From: Xanthobacteraceae bacterium
GTDB taxonomy: Bacteria; Pseudomonadota; Alphaproteobacteria; Rhizobiales; Xanthobacteraceae
Length of the DNA: 64,000 nt
Direction of reading: 5' to 3'
NCBI GenBank assembly: GCA_019745775.1
Contig: JAIESR010000011.1
Location: 110,185 to 174,184, forward strand
Each line of letters starts with the position of its first letter. Position 1 is the first letter of the stretch. The notes under the pieces are model-generated. The model ran no database searches. It was not told the origin of the DNA and was given only the letters and a program-made list of their open reading frames with translations. The position numbers and the translations under genes were made by a program. Shown piece by piece: positions 27,787 through 35,689 of this stretch.

Positions 27787-28857
27787 TTAGACACCGAACA
27801 ACTGGCTGTAGCGCTTCTTGATCATGTCCGCCGACTTGTCGACGCCGGCCGGATCGTCCTTCCATTTCTTGATGCTGGCGAACGGCGTGCGGCCTTCCTT
27901 CTCCTTGGTGTTCGGATGCACCGAGCGTAGTCCGCCCACGTCGATGAGAAGCTGCTGGCACTCCGCCGTGTAGCAGTAGCTCTGGAACAGCTTGGCCGCA
28001 TTTGGGTTGGGCGCCGCCTTCATCACCCCATTGGGGCCGATGATCAGCGGCGTGCCTTCGGTCGGATAGACGATCTCGACCGGCCGGCCGCCTTCCTTCT
28101 CCTGGAACATGTTGTATTCGTTGCCATCGGCCATCACCGCGCGCTCGCCGAGCGCGAGTTTCTTCGGCGGATCGGCCGAGGACTGCACCTGCATCACTTT
28201 CTGCTTGGCGAGCTTCTCCAGGTACTCCCAGCCGAGCTCACGCGTGAGCTGGAACGTGGCGGTCATGATGGTGCCGCTGTAGCCCGGGTGCGCCTTCACC
28301 ATCTTCGCGGCCCATTTCGGATCGAGCAGATCGGCGAAGCTCTTCGGCGCCTCCGGCGCCTTCAGCATGTTGGTGTTGTAACCGATGACGCAGAGCCAGG
28401 CGCGGAACGTCGCAAACTGCCCGTCCGGATCGCGATGCTCTTCCGGCCACGACTTGGCGACATCTTCCGGCACGTACGGCAGCAGAATGCCGTTGCGCTT
28501 CCAGACAATGAAATGCGCGGCGTCGGACGATTGCACCACGTCGACGGCATGGATCTTGGCGGAATATTCCTGCCCGATGCGCTGATAGACACGCTCGGCG
28601 CCGGTGCGCTCGACGCGCGGCGTGATGCCCTGGTAGCGGGCGGCGAACTGCTTGGCGACACGCTCGGCTACGGGAAGATCGAGGGAGGTGTACCAGACCA
28701 CCCGGCCTTCCTTCTGCGCAGCCTTGATCAGCTCCGGAGTGATCGCCGCGGGCGGCGGCGCCTGCGCCAAAACCCTGGCTGGCGGCGCGAAGGTTCCGGC
28801 GGCAACCGCGGCCGACCCTTTCAGGACGTCGCGCCGCGTGATCTTGCGTAGCTTCAT
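27787..28857 (-). CDS. Tat-exported ABC extracellular solute-binding protein (tandem copy 2)
   Basis: A 356-residue periplasmic binding protein with twin-arginine signal KITRRDVLKGSAAVAAGTF. It is closest to copy 1: the signal peptide, ITPELIKAAQKEG, GTPLIIGPN and the ending KKRYSQLFGV are nearly identical. The ligand-pocket region (FRAWLCVIGYNTNMLK) differs from copy 1, so ligand range may differ. The two cysteines in the YCYTAECQQ region could form a disulfide after export. It is flanked by 30- and 36-base gaps with its paralogues. Confidence 0.9.
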   Translation of the reverse strand: MKLRKITRRDVLKGSAAVAAGTFAPPARVLAQAPPPAAITPELIKAAQKEGRVVWYTSLDLPVAERVAKQFAARYQGITPRVERTGAERVYQRIGQEYSAKIHAVDVVQSSDAAHFIVWKRNGILLPYVPEDVAKSWPEEHRDPDGQFATFRAWLCVIGYNTNMLKAPEAPKSFADLLDPKWAAKMVKAHPGYSGTIMTATFQLTRELGWEYLEKLAKQKVMQVQSSADPPKKLALGERAVMADGNEYNMFQEKEGGRPVEIVYPTEGTPLIIGPNGVMKAAPNPNAAKLFQSYCYTAECQQLLIDVGGLRSVHPNTKEKEGRTPFASIKKWKDDPAGVDKSADMIKKRYSQLFGV

Positions 28858-28887
28858 GGTCGCGTCTCCATGGTCGCTTTCCTCGGC

Positions 28888-29958
28888 TCAGACCCCGAAC
28901 AACTGGCTGTAGCGCTTCTTGATCGACTCGGCCTGCTTTTCGACGGCAGCCGCGTCGTCCTTCATGAGCTTGATCTTGGAAAGCGGCGTGCGGGCGGGCT
29001 TTTCCTTTACCAGCGCATGCACCGAGCGCATGCCGCCATGATCGATGCAAAGCTGCTGGCATTCCGTCGTGTACATCCAGGCCTGCAGCAAGCGCGCCGC
29101 GTTCGGATTGGGAGCCGCCTTGAAGACCGCGTTGGGTCCGATGATCAAGGGCGTGCCTTCGGTCGGGTAGACGATCTCGATAGGGCGGCCGGCTTCCTTC
29201 TCCTGCAGCATGACGTATTCGGTGCCGTCGGCCGCAAGCATGCGCTCGCCGAGCACGATCTTCTTGGGCGGATCGGTCGCCGACTGGAGCTGCATGATCT
29301 TCTGCTTGGCGAGCTTCTCGAAGTAGCCCCAGCCGATGTCGCGGGAGGTCTGATAGGTTGCGGTCAGGATCGTACCGCTATAGGACGGATGCGCCTTGGT
29401 GATCCGATTGACCCACTTCGGGTCGAGCAGGTCGTTGAAGCTCTTCGGCGCTTCTTCGGCCTTGATCTGCGAGGTGTTGTAGGCGATCGGGCAAAGGGTA
29501 AGACGGAAGCTCGAGAACATCCCGTCCGCATCCTTGTGCTCGGCGGGGAAATGCTGGGCCACGTCCTCGGGAACGAACGGCGCGAGGATGCCCTGGTTCT
29601 TCCAGACGATGAGATGCGCCGCATCGGACGAATTGACGACGTCGACGCGGTGAATCTTGGTGGCGTATTCCTGGCCAATACGCTGGAACACGCGCTCGGC
29701 GCCGCTGCGCTCGACCCGCACCTTGACACCCGCGTACTTCGCCTCGAAGGCGCGCGCAATCCGCTCCGCCAGCGGCAGGTCTATCGAGGTGTAGTAGTTG
29801 ACGGTGCCCTCTTTCTGCGCCGCCTTGATCAGCTCGGGCGTGATCGCCTGCGCCGCCGGGGCCTGCGCCAGCACCTTGGCGGACGAAGCAAACGTGCCCA
29901 CCGCAACCGCGGCCGATCCCTTCAGAACGTCGCGCCTCGTGATTTTCGGCAACCTCAT
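28888..29958 (-). CDS. Tat-exported ABC extracellular solute-binding protein (tandem copy 1)
   Basis: A 356-residue protein and the first of four consecutive paralogues after the ATPase gene. The signal is KITRRDVLKGSAAVAVGTF. Family landmarks are YYTSIDLPLAERIARAFEAK, RVERSGAERVFQRIGQEYA, YFEKLAKQKIMQLQSATDPP and the ending KKRYSQLFGV. It differs from copy 2 in the pocket region (FRLTLCPIAYNTSQIK). Its start lies 49 bases after the ATPase stop, with GAGGAGACG before the ATG. Confidence 0.9.
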   Translation of the reverse strand: MRLPKITRRDVLKGSAAVAVGTFASSAKVLAQAPAAQAITPELIKAAQKEGTVNYYTSIDLPLAERIARAFEAKYAGVKVRVERSGAERVFQRIGQEYATKIHRVDVVNSSDAAHLIVWKNQGILAPFVPEDVAQHFPAEHKDADGMFSSFRLTLCPIAYNTSQIKAEEAPKSFNDLLDPKWVNRITKAHPSYSGTILTATYQTSRDIGWGYFEKLAKQKIMQLQSATDPPKKIVLGERMLAADGTEYVMLQEKEAGRPIEIVYPTEGTPLIIGPNAVFKAAPNPNAARLLQAWMYTTECQQLCIDHGGMRSVHALVKEKPARTPLSKIKLMKDDAAAVEKQAESIKKRYSQLFGV

Positions 29959-30007
29959 TGTCGTCTCCTCTCGGACCCGGTCTCATGCCGGACGGCGACT
30001 TCGCTGT

Positions 30008-31069
30008 TCAACCCGCGAGCACGCGGCAGCGTTCCGGCGGCAGATGCAGCCAGACGGACGATCCCGGTGCGACATTCTCGGCCGGCGACGCGACCACGCG
30101 GATCTGCGTGCCGTCGGCGGTCTCGACCATGTAGTCGCGGCTGGAGCCCAGGAACACCTGCCGCAGCACCGTGGCGGGCAACACGTTCTCGGTCGACTCC
30201 GGCCTGCGCGCCCACAAGCGGATCACATGCTGGCGCACCGACACAGCGGCGTCGGTCCCGGCGGCGAGCCGATCGCCGATGCAGCGCAGCGTCTCGCCGG
30301 CGACCGAGATATGGTTGCCGTCGAGCGCCTTGCCGCGCACCACATTGCTCATGCCGATGAAGCGCGCCACGAATTCCGAACGCGGGCGCTCGTAGATTTC
30401 CTCCGGCGAGCCCGCCTGCTCGATCTTGCCGAGGTTCATCACCGCAATGATGTCGGCAGTGGTCATCGCCTCCGACTGGTCGTGGGTGACGTAGACCGTG
30501 GTGTAGCGGTACTCGTCGTGCAGACGGCGGACCTCGTAGCGCATCTCCTCGCGCAGGTTGGCGTCGAGGTTCGACAGCGGCTCGTCGAGCAGCAGCGTCT
30601 CCGGTTCGACGATCAGCGCGCGAGCGAGCGCCACGCGCTGCTGCTGGCCGCCGGATAGCTCGCCCGGATAACGGTCCGCGAGATCGGCGAGATGCGTGGT
30701 GGTGAGGATCGAATTGAGCTTCTTGCCGATAGTCTCCTTGTCGACCTTGCGCAGCTCGAGCCCGTAGGTGACGTTCTGCGCCACCGTCATGTGCGGCCAT
30801 AACGCATAGCTCTGGAAGATCATCGACATGTTGCGCCGCTCCGGCGGCACGGTGCGCGCGGGCGAGGACAAGACCTGGTCGCCGACGCGGATTTCGCCGC
30901 CGGTGGGTTCGACGAACCCCGCGATCAACCGCAGCGTCGTGGTCTTTCCGCAACCCGATGGCCCCAGCAGGCAGACGAGCTTGCCGTGCTCGATCGTCAA
31001 CGAGATGTTGTCGACCACCGCCAGCGGTCCGTAATGCTTGGTCAGACCGCGCAATTCCACCGACGCCAC
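30008..31069 (-). CDS. ABC transporter ATP-binding protein (FbpC/PotA type)
   Basis: A 353-residue cytoplasmic ATPase. It has Walker A GPSGCGKT at 36-43, the Q-loop in MIFQSYALWPHMTV, signature LSGGQ at 138-142, Walker B LLLDEP at 159-164 and the switch histidine in VTHDQSEAM. The C-terminal third (about 240-353) is a TOBE-type regulatory domain. It starts with GGGAGGAT before the ATG and is the first gene of the minus-strand transporter run. It should energise the permease at 23972, although four binding-protein genes stand between them. Confidence 0.95.
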   Translation of the reverse strand: MASVELRGLTKHYGPLAVVDNISLTIEHGKLVCLLGPSGCGKTTTLRLIAGFVEPTGGEIRVGDQVLSSPARTVPPERRNMSMIFQSYALWPHMTVAQNVTYGLELRKVDKETIGKKLNSILTTTHLADLADRYPGELSGGQQQRVALARALIVEPETLLLDEPLSNLDANLREEMRYEVRRLHDEYRYTTVYVTHDQSEAMTTADIIAVMNLGKIEQAGSPEEIYERPRSEFVARFIGMSNVVRGKALDGNHISVAGETLRCIGDRLAAGTDAAVSVRQHVIRLWARRPESTENVLPATVLRQVFLGSSRDYMVETADGTQIRVVASPAENVAPGSSVWLHLPPERCRVLAG

Positions 31070-31210
31070 GCCATATCCTCCCGCAATAACGGGGCGGATT
31101 GTACCGCTCCCCTGTGGGTTTACTGAGCGAAACCTGTCGACCGCGTCCGCGACAGCTTGCCGCCTCGGTCGCCTGACCCGCGCGTAACCACGGGACGGCG
31201 GGCGCTATCG

Positions 31211-32011
31211 TCACTTCCCCGTGAAGACGGGTTTGCGCTTCTCCATGAAGGCCGTGCGGCCTTCGATGTAGTCCTGGCTGGTGAAGCAATTCTCGACCAG
31301 CTCGTTGCAGCGCGCGAGGTCGCGCTGGCTTTCGTCCTTGACGGTCTCGCCGACGATGAATTTCACCGCCTTGAGCGTGAGCGGCGCATTGCCGGCGATC
31401 GTGTCGGCATAGTTCTTGACGTAGCCCTCAAGCTCCTCGCCCGGCACGGCGCGGTTGATCAGGCCCATGGCGAGCGCTTCCGGCACGTCGAACTGCCGGC
31501 CGGTGTAGAAGATTTCCTTCGCGAACGCGGGACCGACCACGTCGACGAGCCGTTTGAGGCCGGGATACGCGTAGCCGAGCCCGAGCTTCGCCGCCGGCAC
31601 GCCGAATTTCGAATTCTCCGAGGCAATGCGCATGTCGCAGCACAGCGCAAGACCGAGCCCGCCGCCGATGCAGTAGCCCTTGATCATCGCGATCGTGGGC
31701 TTGGGAAACTCGGCGACCGTCGCGTTCGCCTTGCCGACGGTCACGTTATAGTGCTTCACCGCGTCCATCGACGAGCGCTCGCTCTCGAACTTCGAGATGT
31801 CGGCGCCCGACACGAACGACTTGCCGCCGGCGCCGGTGATGACGACGACACGCACCTCCGGATCGTCCCGGAAAGTCTCCAGAATGTCGGTGGTCGCCGC
31901 CCACATGTCGAGCGACACCGCGTTATGCCGCTCCGGATTGTTGAAGATCACGTAGCCGACGCCGCTCTCCTTGCGCGAGAGAATCTTGTCGGTCCTGGTC
32001 TTGTCATCCAT
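31211..32011 (-). CDS. Enoyl-CoA hydratase/isomerase family protein
   Basis: A 266-residue crotonase-fold enzyme. The first oxyanion-hole segment is GAGGKSFVSGADISKFE. The second is KGYCIGGGLGLALCCDMRIA with the GGG turn, followed by FGVPAAKLGLGYAYPGLKRL. The position of the first catalytic glutamate is occupied by the A-x-L-G-L-G stretch, so classic hydratase activity is not certain; thioesterase, isomerase or ring-cleavage members look similar. The CaiB-type CoA-transferase lies upstream on the same strand, separated by an 87-base hairpin element. Confidence 0.9.
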   Translation of the reverse strand: MDDKTRTDKILSRKESGVGYVIFNNPERHNAVSLDMWAATTDILETFRDDPEVRVVVITGAGGKSFVSGADISKFESERSSMDAVKHYNVTVGKANATVAEFPKPTIAMIKGYCIGGGLGLALCCDMRIASENSKFGVPAAKLGLGYAYPGLKRLVDVVGPAFAKEIFYTGRQFDVPEALAMGLINRAVPGEELEGYVKNYADTIAGNAPLTLKAVKFIVGETVKDESQRDLARCNELVENCFTSQDYIEGRTAFMEKRKPVFTGK

Positions 32012-32035
32012 GGCTCATTCTCCTGCCTCTCCACA

Positions 32036-32122
32036 GTCATGCCCGCGCTCATCGCGGGCACCCACGACTTAGATCGATCGCTTGAGAAAGACGTGGATGG
32101 CCGGGACAGGCCCGGCCATGAC
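32036..32122. repeat. 87-bp intergenic inverted-repeat element (copy 2)
   Basis: Same length and architecture as 14113-14199: outer gtcatg/catgac, inner cccacgactt and aaagacgtgg, and two small GC-rich hairpins (cccgcg/cgcggg and ggccggg/cccggcc). The order of hairpin types suggests the opposite orientation to copy 1. It lies between two minus-strand genes. Confidence 0.8.
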
Positions 32123-32145
32123 GACGGCAATATCTTTGCTAGACA

Positions 32146-33339
32146 TCATATTGCGTTGGCCTTGCGTAGTGCCGCGATATCCTTCGGCTTGAAACCGAAC
32201 TCCTTGAGCACCGCATCGGTGTGCTCGCCGATCGCCGGCGGCCGCATCACAAGCTTGCTCGGCGTGCGCGACAGCGTCATCGGCTGGCCGACAAGCTTCA
32301 TCAGCGACTTGTCCTTGCGCTTCACCGCCGGGTCCATCTTCAGATGCCGGACCTGCGGATCGGCGAACATCTGGTCGATCGAGTAGATCGGCCCGGACGG
32401 GACGCCGGCCTCGTTGAGCAGCTCGATCCATTCGGCGCTGGTGCGCTTCACGGTGTGGCTGTCGATCTCCTGGTTGAGCTTGTCGCGATGCTTCGAGCGG
32501 GTCGCCGCCGTGGCGTAGTCCGGGTTCGTCAGCATCTCGGGCGCATTGAACGCGCCGACGAGCCGCTCCCAGATTTTCTGGCCGGTCGAGGCGATGTTGA
32601 TGTGGCCGTCGGCCGTCTTGTAGACGCCGGTCGGCATCGAAGTCGGGTGATTGTTGCCGGCCTGGCCCGCGACCTCGCCTTTCACCAGCCAGCGCGAGGC
32701 CTGGAAGTCGAGCATGAAGATCTGCGCCTGCAGCAGCGAGGTCGCGACATGCTGGCCCTGGCCGGATTTCTCGCGCTCGAGCAGCGCGACCAGAATCCCC
32801 ATGGCGCAGAACAGCCCGGCGCAAAGATCGGCGATCGGGATACCGACTCGCACCGGGCCTTGGCCGGGCAGACCGGTGACGGACATCAGGCCGCCCATGC
32901 CCTGCGCGATCTGGTCGAAGCCCGGACGTCCCGCATAGGGCCCATCCTGGCCGAACCCCGAAATGCTACCGAGGATGATTTTCTTGTTGATCTTCTTCAG
33001 GTCCTTGTAATCGATCTTCAGGCGCTTCTTCACGTCGGGCCGGAAATTCTCGACCACCACGTCGGCCTTCTTGACCATCTTCCGAAACGCGGCGAGCCCC
33101 TCGGGCGCCTTCAGGTTGAGCGTAATGGCGCGCTTGTTGCGATGCAGGTTCTGGAAATCCGGGCCCTCGCGCGGGCCGCCCGGCGGCTCGCCCGAGGTGA
33201 GCGCGGGCGGCTGCTCGATCTTGATGACATTGGCGCCCCAATCGGCGAGTTGACGCACGCAGGTCGGCCCGGAGCGCACTTGCGTGAGGTCTAGAACGGT
33301 AAAGCGGCTGAGCGCACGCGAAGCCTTGGGGACCGGCAT
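32146..33339 (-). CDS. CaiB/BaiF family (type III) CoA-transferase
   Basis: A 397-residue cytoplasmic CoA-transferase. The family start LDLTQVRSGPTCVRQLADWGA and the ENFRPDVKKRLKID segment are clear. The likely catalytic aspartate is D171 in GIPIADLCAG. A long upstream open extension (to 33720) lacks family sequence and crosses a palindromic repeat, so the ATG at 33339, with AGGAAA before it, is chosen. These enzymes move CoA between carboxylic acids such as formyl/oxalyl, carnitine, succinyl or aromatic acids. With the nearby enoyl-CoA hydratase it suggests CoA-dependent acid degradation. Confidence 0.9.
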   Translation of the reverse strand: MPVPKASRALSRFTVLDLTQVRSGPTCVRQLADWGANVIKIEQPPALTSGEPPGGPREGPDFQNLHRNKRAITLNLKAPEGLAAFRKMVKKADVVVENFRPDVKKRLKIDYKDLKKINKKIILGSISGFGQDGPYAGRPGFDQIAQGMGGLMSVTGLPGQGPVRVGIPIADLCAGLFCAMGILVALLEREKSGQGQHVATSLLQAQIFMLDFQASRWLVKGEVAGQAGNNHPTSMPTGVYKTADGHINIASTGQKIWERLVGAFNAPEMLTNPDYATAATRSKHRDKLNQEIDSHTVKRTSAEWIELLNEAGVPSGPIYSIDQMFADPQVRHLKMDPAVKRKDKSLMKLVGQPMTLSRTPSKLVMRPPAIGEHTDAVLKEFGFKPKDIAALRKANAI

Positions 33340-33438
33340 TTTCCTGACCTGTTCGGGGCGTTTTTTCTCCCGGGCGGGATACCGCCGGGAGGCAGTACTT
33401 TGCTGATATTGCGGTGATTGTCTACCGAGGAACTCCCC

Positions 33439-33506
33439 GCATGATCCCGAAAAGCCTGCCCCGCACTTGATGCGGGGTGGGCACCGGTTTTCGGAAAAGA
33501 TCATGC
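33439..33506. repeat. 68-bp palindromic intergenic repeat
   Basis: The outer arms gcatgatc / gatcatgc are an exact inverted pair. Just inside, ccgaaaa pairs with ttttcgg, and the centre has ccccgca / tgcgggg around a six-base loop. The nested arms suggest a REP-like mobile palindrome. It lies in the 290-base gap between the CoA-transferase start and the binding protein at 33632. Confidence 0.75.
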
Positions 33507-33631
33507 TCAACCAAGCGCGGCAGTGGGCCGCGTTGCGGCGCATCACGACCTCCTCTAGAGCGATATTTTCGTCGGGCATGACGCCATTCGCACGCATCGC
33601 TTGCGCCTGAAGTGTCGGCAGGGAGACCGTG

Positions 33632-34681
33632 GTGACAGTCGGGAGTTCCGCTCGCTTTTCCGCGCTGGGCCTGCTGGCCGCGCTGGCGTTCGGCGCGGCA
33701 CCCGCTTTCGCGCAGAGCATCGCCGAGGTCGCCGCCTACCAGGGACCCGACCGCACGCAGCGGCTGATCGCCGGCGCCAAGAAAGAAAAAGTGGTGATGG
33801 TCTACGGTTCCACCGTGGCCGAAGACATGCGCCCGGTGAGCGACGCCTTCCGCAAGCGCTACGGCATCGATTTCCAGTACTGGCGCGCGAGCTCCGAGCA
33901 GCTCGTCCAACGCGCCGTCAACGAGCACCGCGCCGGCCGCTGCGCGGTCGATGCTTTCGCCACCGTCGCCGCTGAGCTCGAGACACTGCACCGGGAGAAG
34001 CTCCTGATCGCGGTAAAGACGCCGGCCACCGAGGGCCTCGCCCCCCTCGCCTTCCGCCCGCATGGCGAATGGGTGGCGACGCGGCTCAACATCTTCTCGG
34101 CTTCGTTCAACACCAACCTGGTGAAACGCGACGAAGCGCCGCGCGCTTATGAGGACCTGCTCGATCCGCGCTGGAAGGGACGTCTTGCGGTCGAGGCTGC
34201 CGATTTCGACTGGTTCGGCACTATCGTGATGAAGATGGGTGAGGAGAAGGGTCTCAAGCTGTTCCGTGACATCGTGCAGACCAACGGCATGTCGGTGCGG
34301 CGCGGCCATACGCTGCTGGCCAACCTGGTGCAGGCGGGCGAAGTGCCGCTTGCGCTCACGGTCTACAGCTACAAGCCCGAGCAGCAGAAGCGCGACGGCG
34401 CGCCGGTCGAGCCGCTCTACCTCAAGCCGGTGGTGGCGCTCGGCTACGGCCCGGCGGTGTCGCGATGCGCGCCGCATCCGCACGCCGCGCTGCTGTTTCA
34501 CGACTTCATGATCCGCGAGGGCCAGGAGATCATGGCCAAGCGCGACATGACGCCGACCAACCCCAAGATTCGCCCGCTGCCGGAGGGCGTCGACCTCACC
34601 ATGATCGATCCGGTCGAGATGCTGGACAACCGGAAGAAGTGGGACGATCTCTGGACCAGTATCGTGCTGAAGCCGAGGTGA
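33632..34681 (+). CDS. Extracellular solute-binding protein (iron ABC type), orphan
   Basis: A 349-residue periplasmic binding protein with a signal peptide (about 1-27, ending AFAQ), a Sec rather than Tat type. YGSTVAEDMRPVSDAFRKRYGIDF, FNTNLVKRDEAPRAYEDLLDPRWKG and the C-terminal HDFMIREGQEIM belong to the same superfamily as the four tandem copies at 25.6-30 kb, but it is clearly more distant. GTG at 33632 is preferred over GTG at 33629 because GGGAG then stands six bases away. No ATPase or permease is adjacent. Confidence 0.87.
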   Translation: MTVGSSARFSALGLLAALAFGAAPAFAQSIAEVAAYQGPDRTQRLIAGAKKEKVVMVYGSTVAEDMRPVSDAFRKRYGIDFQYWRASSEQLVQRAVNEHRAGRCAVDAFATVAAELETLHREKLLIAVKTPATEGLAPLAFRPHGEWVATRLNIFSASFNTNLVKRDEAPRAYEDLLDPRWKGRLAVEAADFDWFGTIVMKMGEEKGLKLFRDIVQTNGMSVRRGHTLLANLVQAGEVPLALTVYSYKPEQQKRDGAPVEPLYLKPVVALGYGPAVSRCAPHPHAALLFHDFMIREGQEIMAKRDMTPTNPKIRPLPEGVDLTMIDPVEMLDNRKKWDDLWTSIVLKPR

Positions 34682-34720
34682 TATAGATCAAAGTCACGAC
34701 CGGGCGGCACGCACGCTCGG

Positions 34721-34747
34721 CTCCCTCTCCCCATTGGGGAGAGGGAG
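34721..34747. terminator. Perfect hairpin between convergent genes
   Basis: ctccctctcccc and the reverse-complementary gggagagggag flank the loop attg, forming an 11-base GC-rich stem. It lies between the plus-strand binding-protein gene (ends 34681) and the minus-strand aldolase gene (ends 34787). It probably terminates both. Confidence 0.6.
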
Positions 34748-34786
34748 TGCACCGCCGTCGTGGTTGCGATTGTGCGACGCCGCAGA

Positions 34787-35545
34787 TTATCCCTTGTAAC
34801 CGCTCAAGTCCGTCTCGTAGTGCTCGGCGCAGCAGGGATCGTCGTGCTTGCCGTGCACGCGGCACCATGAGCGCACGAGATAGTTGAACACGTTGGTGAA
34901 GAGATCCTGGCGCATGCCGCGCTGGTTCTTCTTCTCGAGATCCTCGCCTTCGGCGATGTATTTCGGGCCCCCTGCCCACTCCGCCATCAGCTGCACCTTG
35001 CAGGCGCGCTCGAGCTTCAGCGCGACCCACACCGCTTCTTCCAGCGTGCGCCCGGCGGCGACGATGCCGTGATTGCGCAGCAACAGCACATTGCGGTCGG
35101 CAAGGCACTTCGCCACGGCCTTGCCGCGCTCCGCCGTGACGATCAGGTCGGTGGTCTCCGAGAACACCGGCAGCCGCTTGTAGAAGTAGCCGGCCTCGTT
35201 GTTGACCGGCACCAACTCCTTGCCGAGCGACGAGAACGCGACCGCATGCGGCGCATGGGTGTGGATCACGGCGTTGAGGTCGGGACGCGCGCGCAAGACT
35301 TCCGAGTGGATGAACACCTCGTTGTGGCGCGGCATCGAGCCGCCGACCCGCTGGCCGTCGAGATCGACGGTGATGATGTTCTGCGGCGTCATCTCCTCGA
35401 GGCCGATGGTGGCTGGCTTCATGAGGAAGCGGCTCTTGTCGTCCTCGAGCCGCACCGTCACATGGCCGGCGACGAAATCGCCCTGGTCCTGCATCGCCAG
35501 GACGCGCCCGGCATTGGTGAGTTTTCTCCTGAGCGCCTCAGACAT
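34787..35545 (-). CDS. Class II aldolase/adducin family protein
   Basis: A 252-residue cytoplasmic zinc aldolase or decarboxylase. HTHAPH at 95-100 provides two zinc histidines, and a third conserved NHG lies near residue 158 (LLLRNHGIVAAG). GHVTVRL near 27-33 and MPRHNEVFIH complete the family pattern. Relatives include fuculose- and ribulose-phosphate aldolases and putative 3-oxo-acid decarboxylases used in hydroxy-acid catabolism. It diverges from the S10 peptidase at 35690 and is convergent with the orphan binding protein. Confidence 0.88.
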   Translation of the reverse strand: MSEALRRKLTNAGRVLAMQDQGDFVAGHVTVRLEDDKSRFLMKPATIGLEEMTPQNIITVDLDGQRVGGSMPRHNEVFIHSEVLRARPDLNAVIHTHAPHAVAFSSLGKELVPVNNEAGYFYKRLPVFSETTDLIVTAERGKAVAKCLADRNVLLLRNHGIVAAGRTLEEAVWVALKLERACKVQLMAEWAGGPKYIAEGEDLEKKNQRGMRQDLFTNVFNYLVRSWCRVHGKHDDPCCAEHYETDLSGYKG

Positions 35546-35689
35546 CGTTTCACCTCCTCTATCATCGGCTCGTCACGTTTCGTACACGCCCATTTGTAGA
35601 AGATCGAGAGCCGGCAGGTTTGTACGGTCGACCGGAATCGAGTAGGCTTGTCGCATGGGGGCGATGCGGAGCTTTTCAGGATCGCCCCA

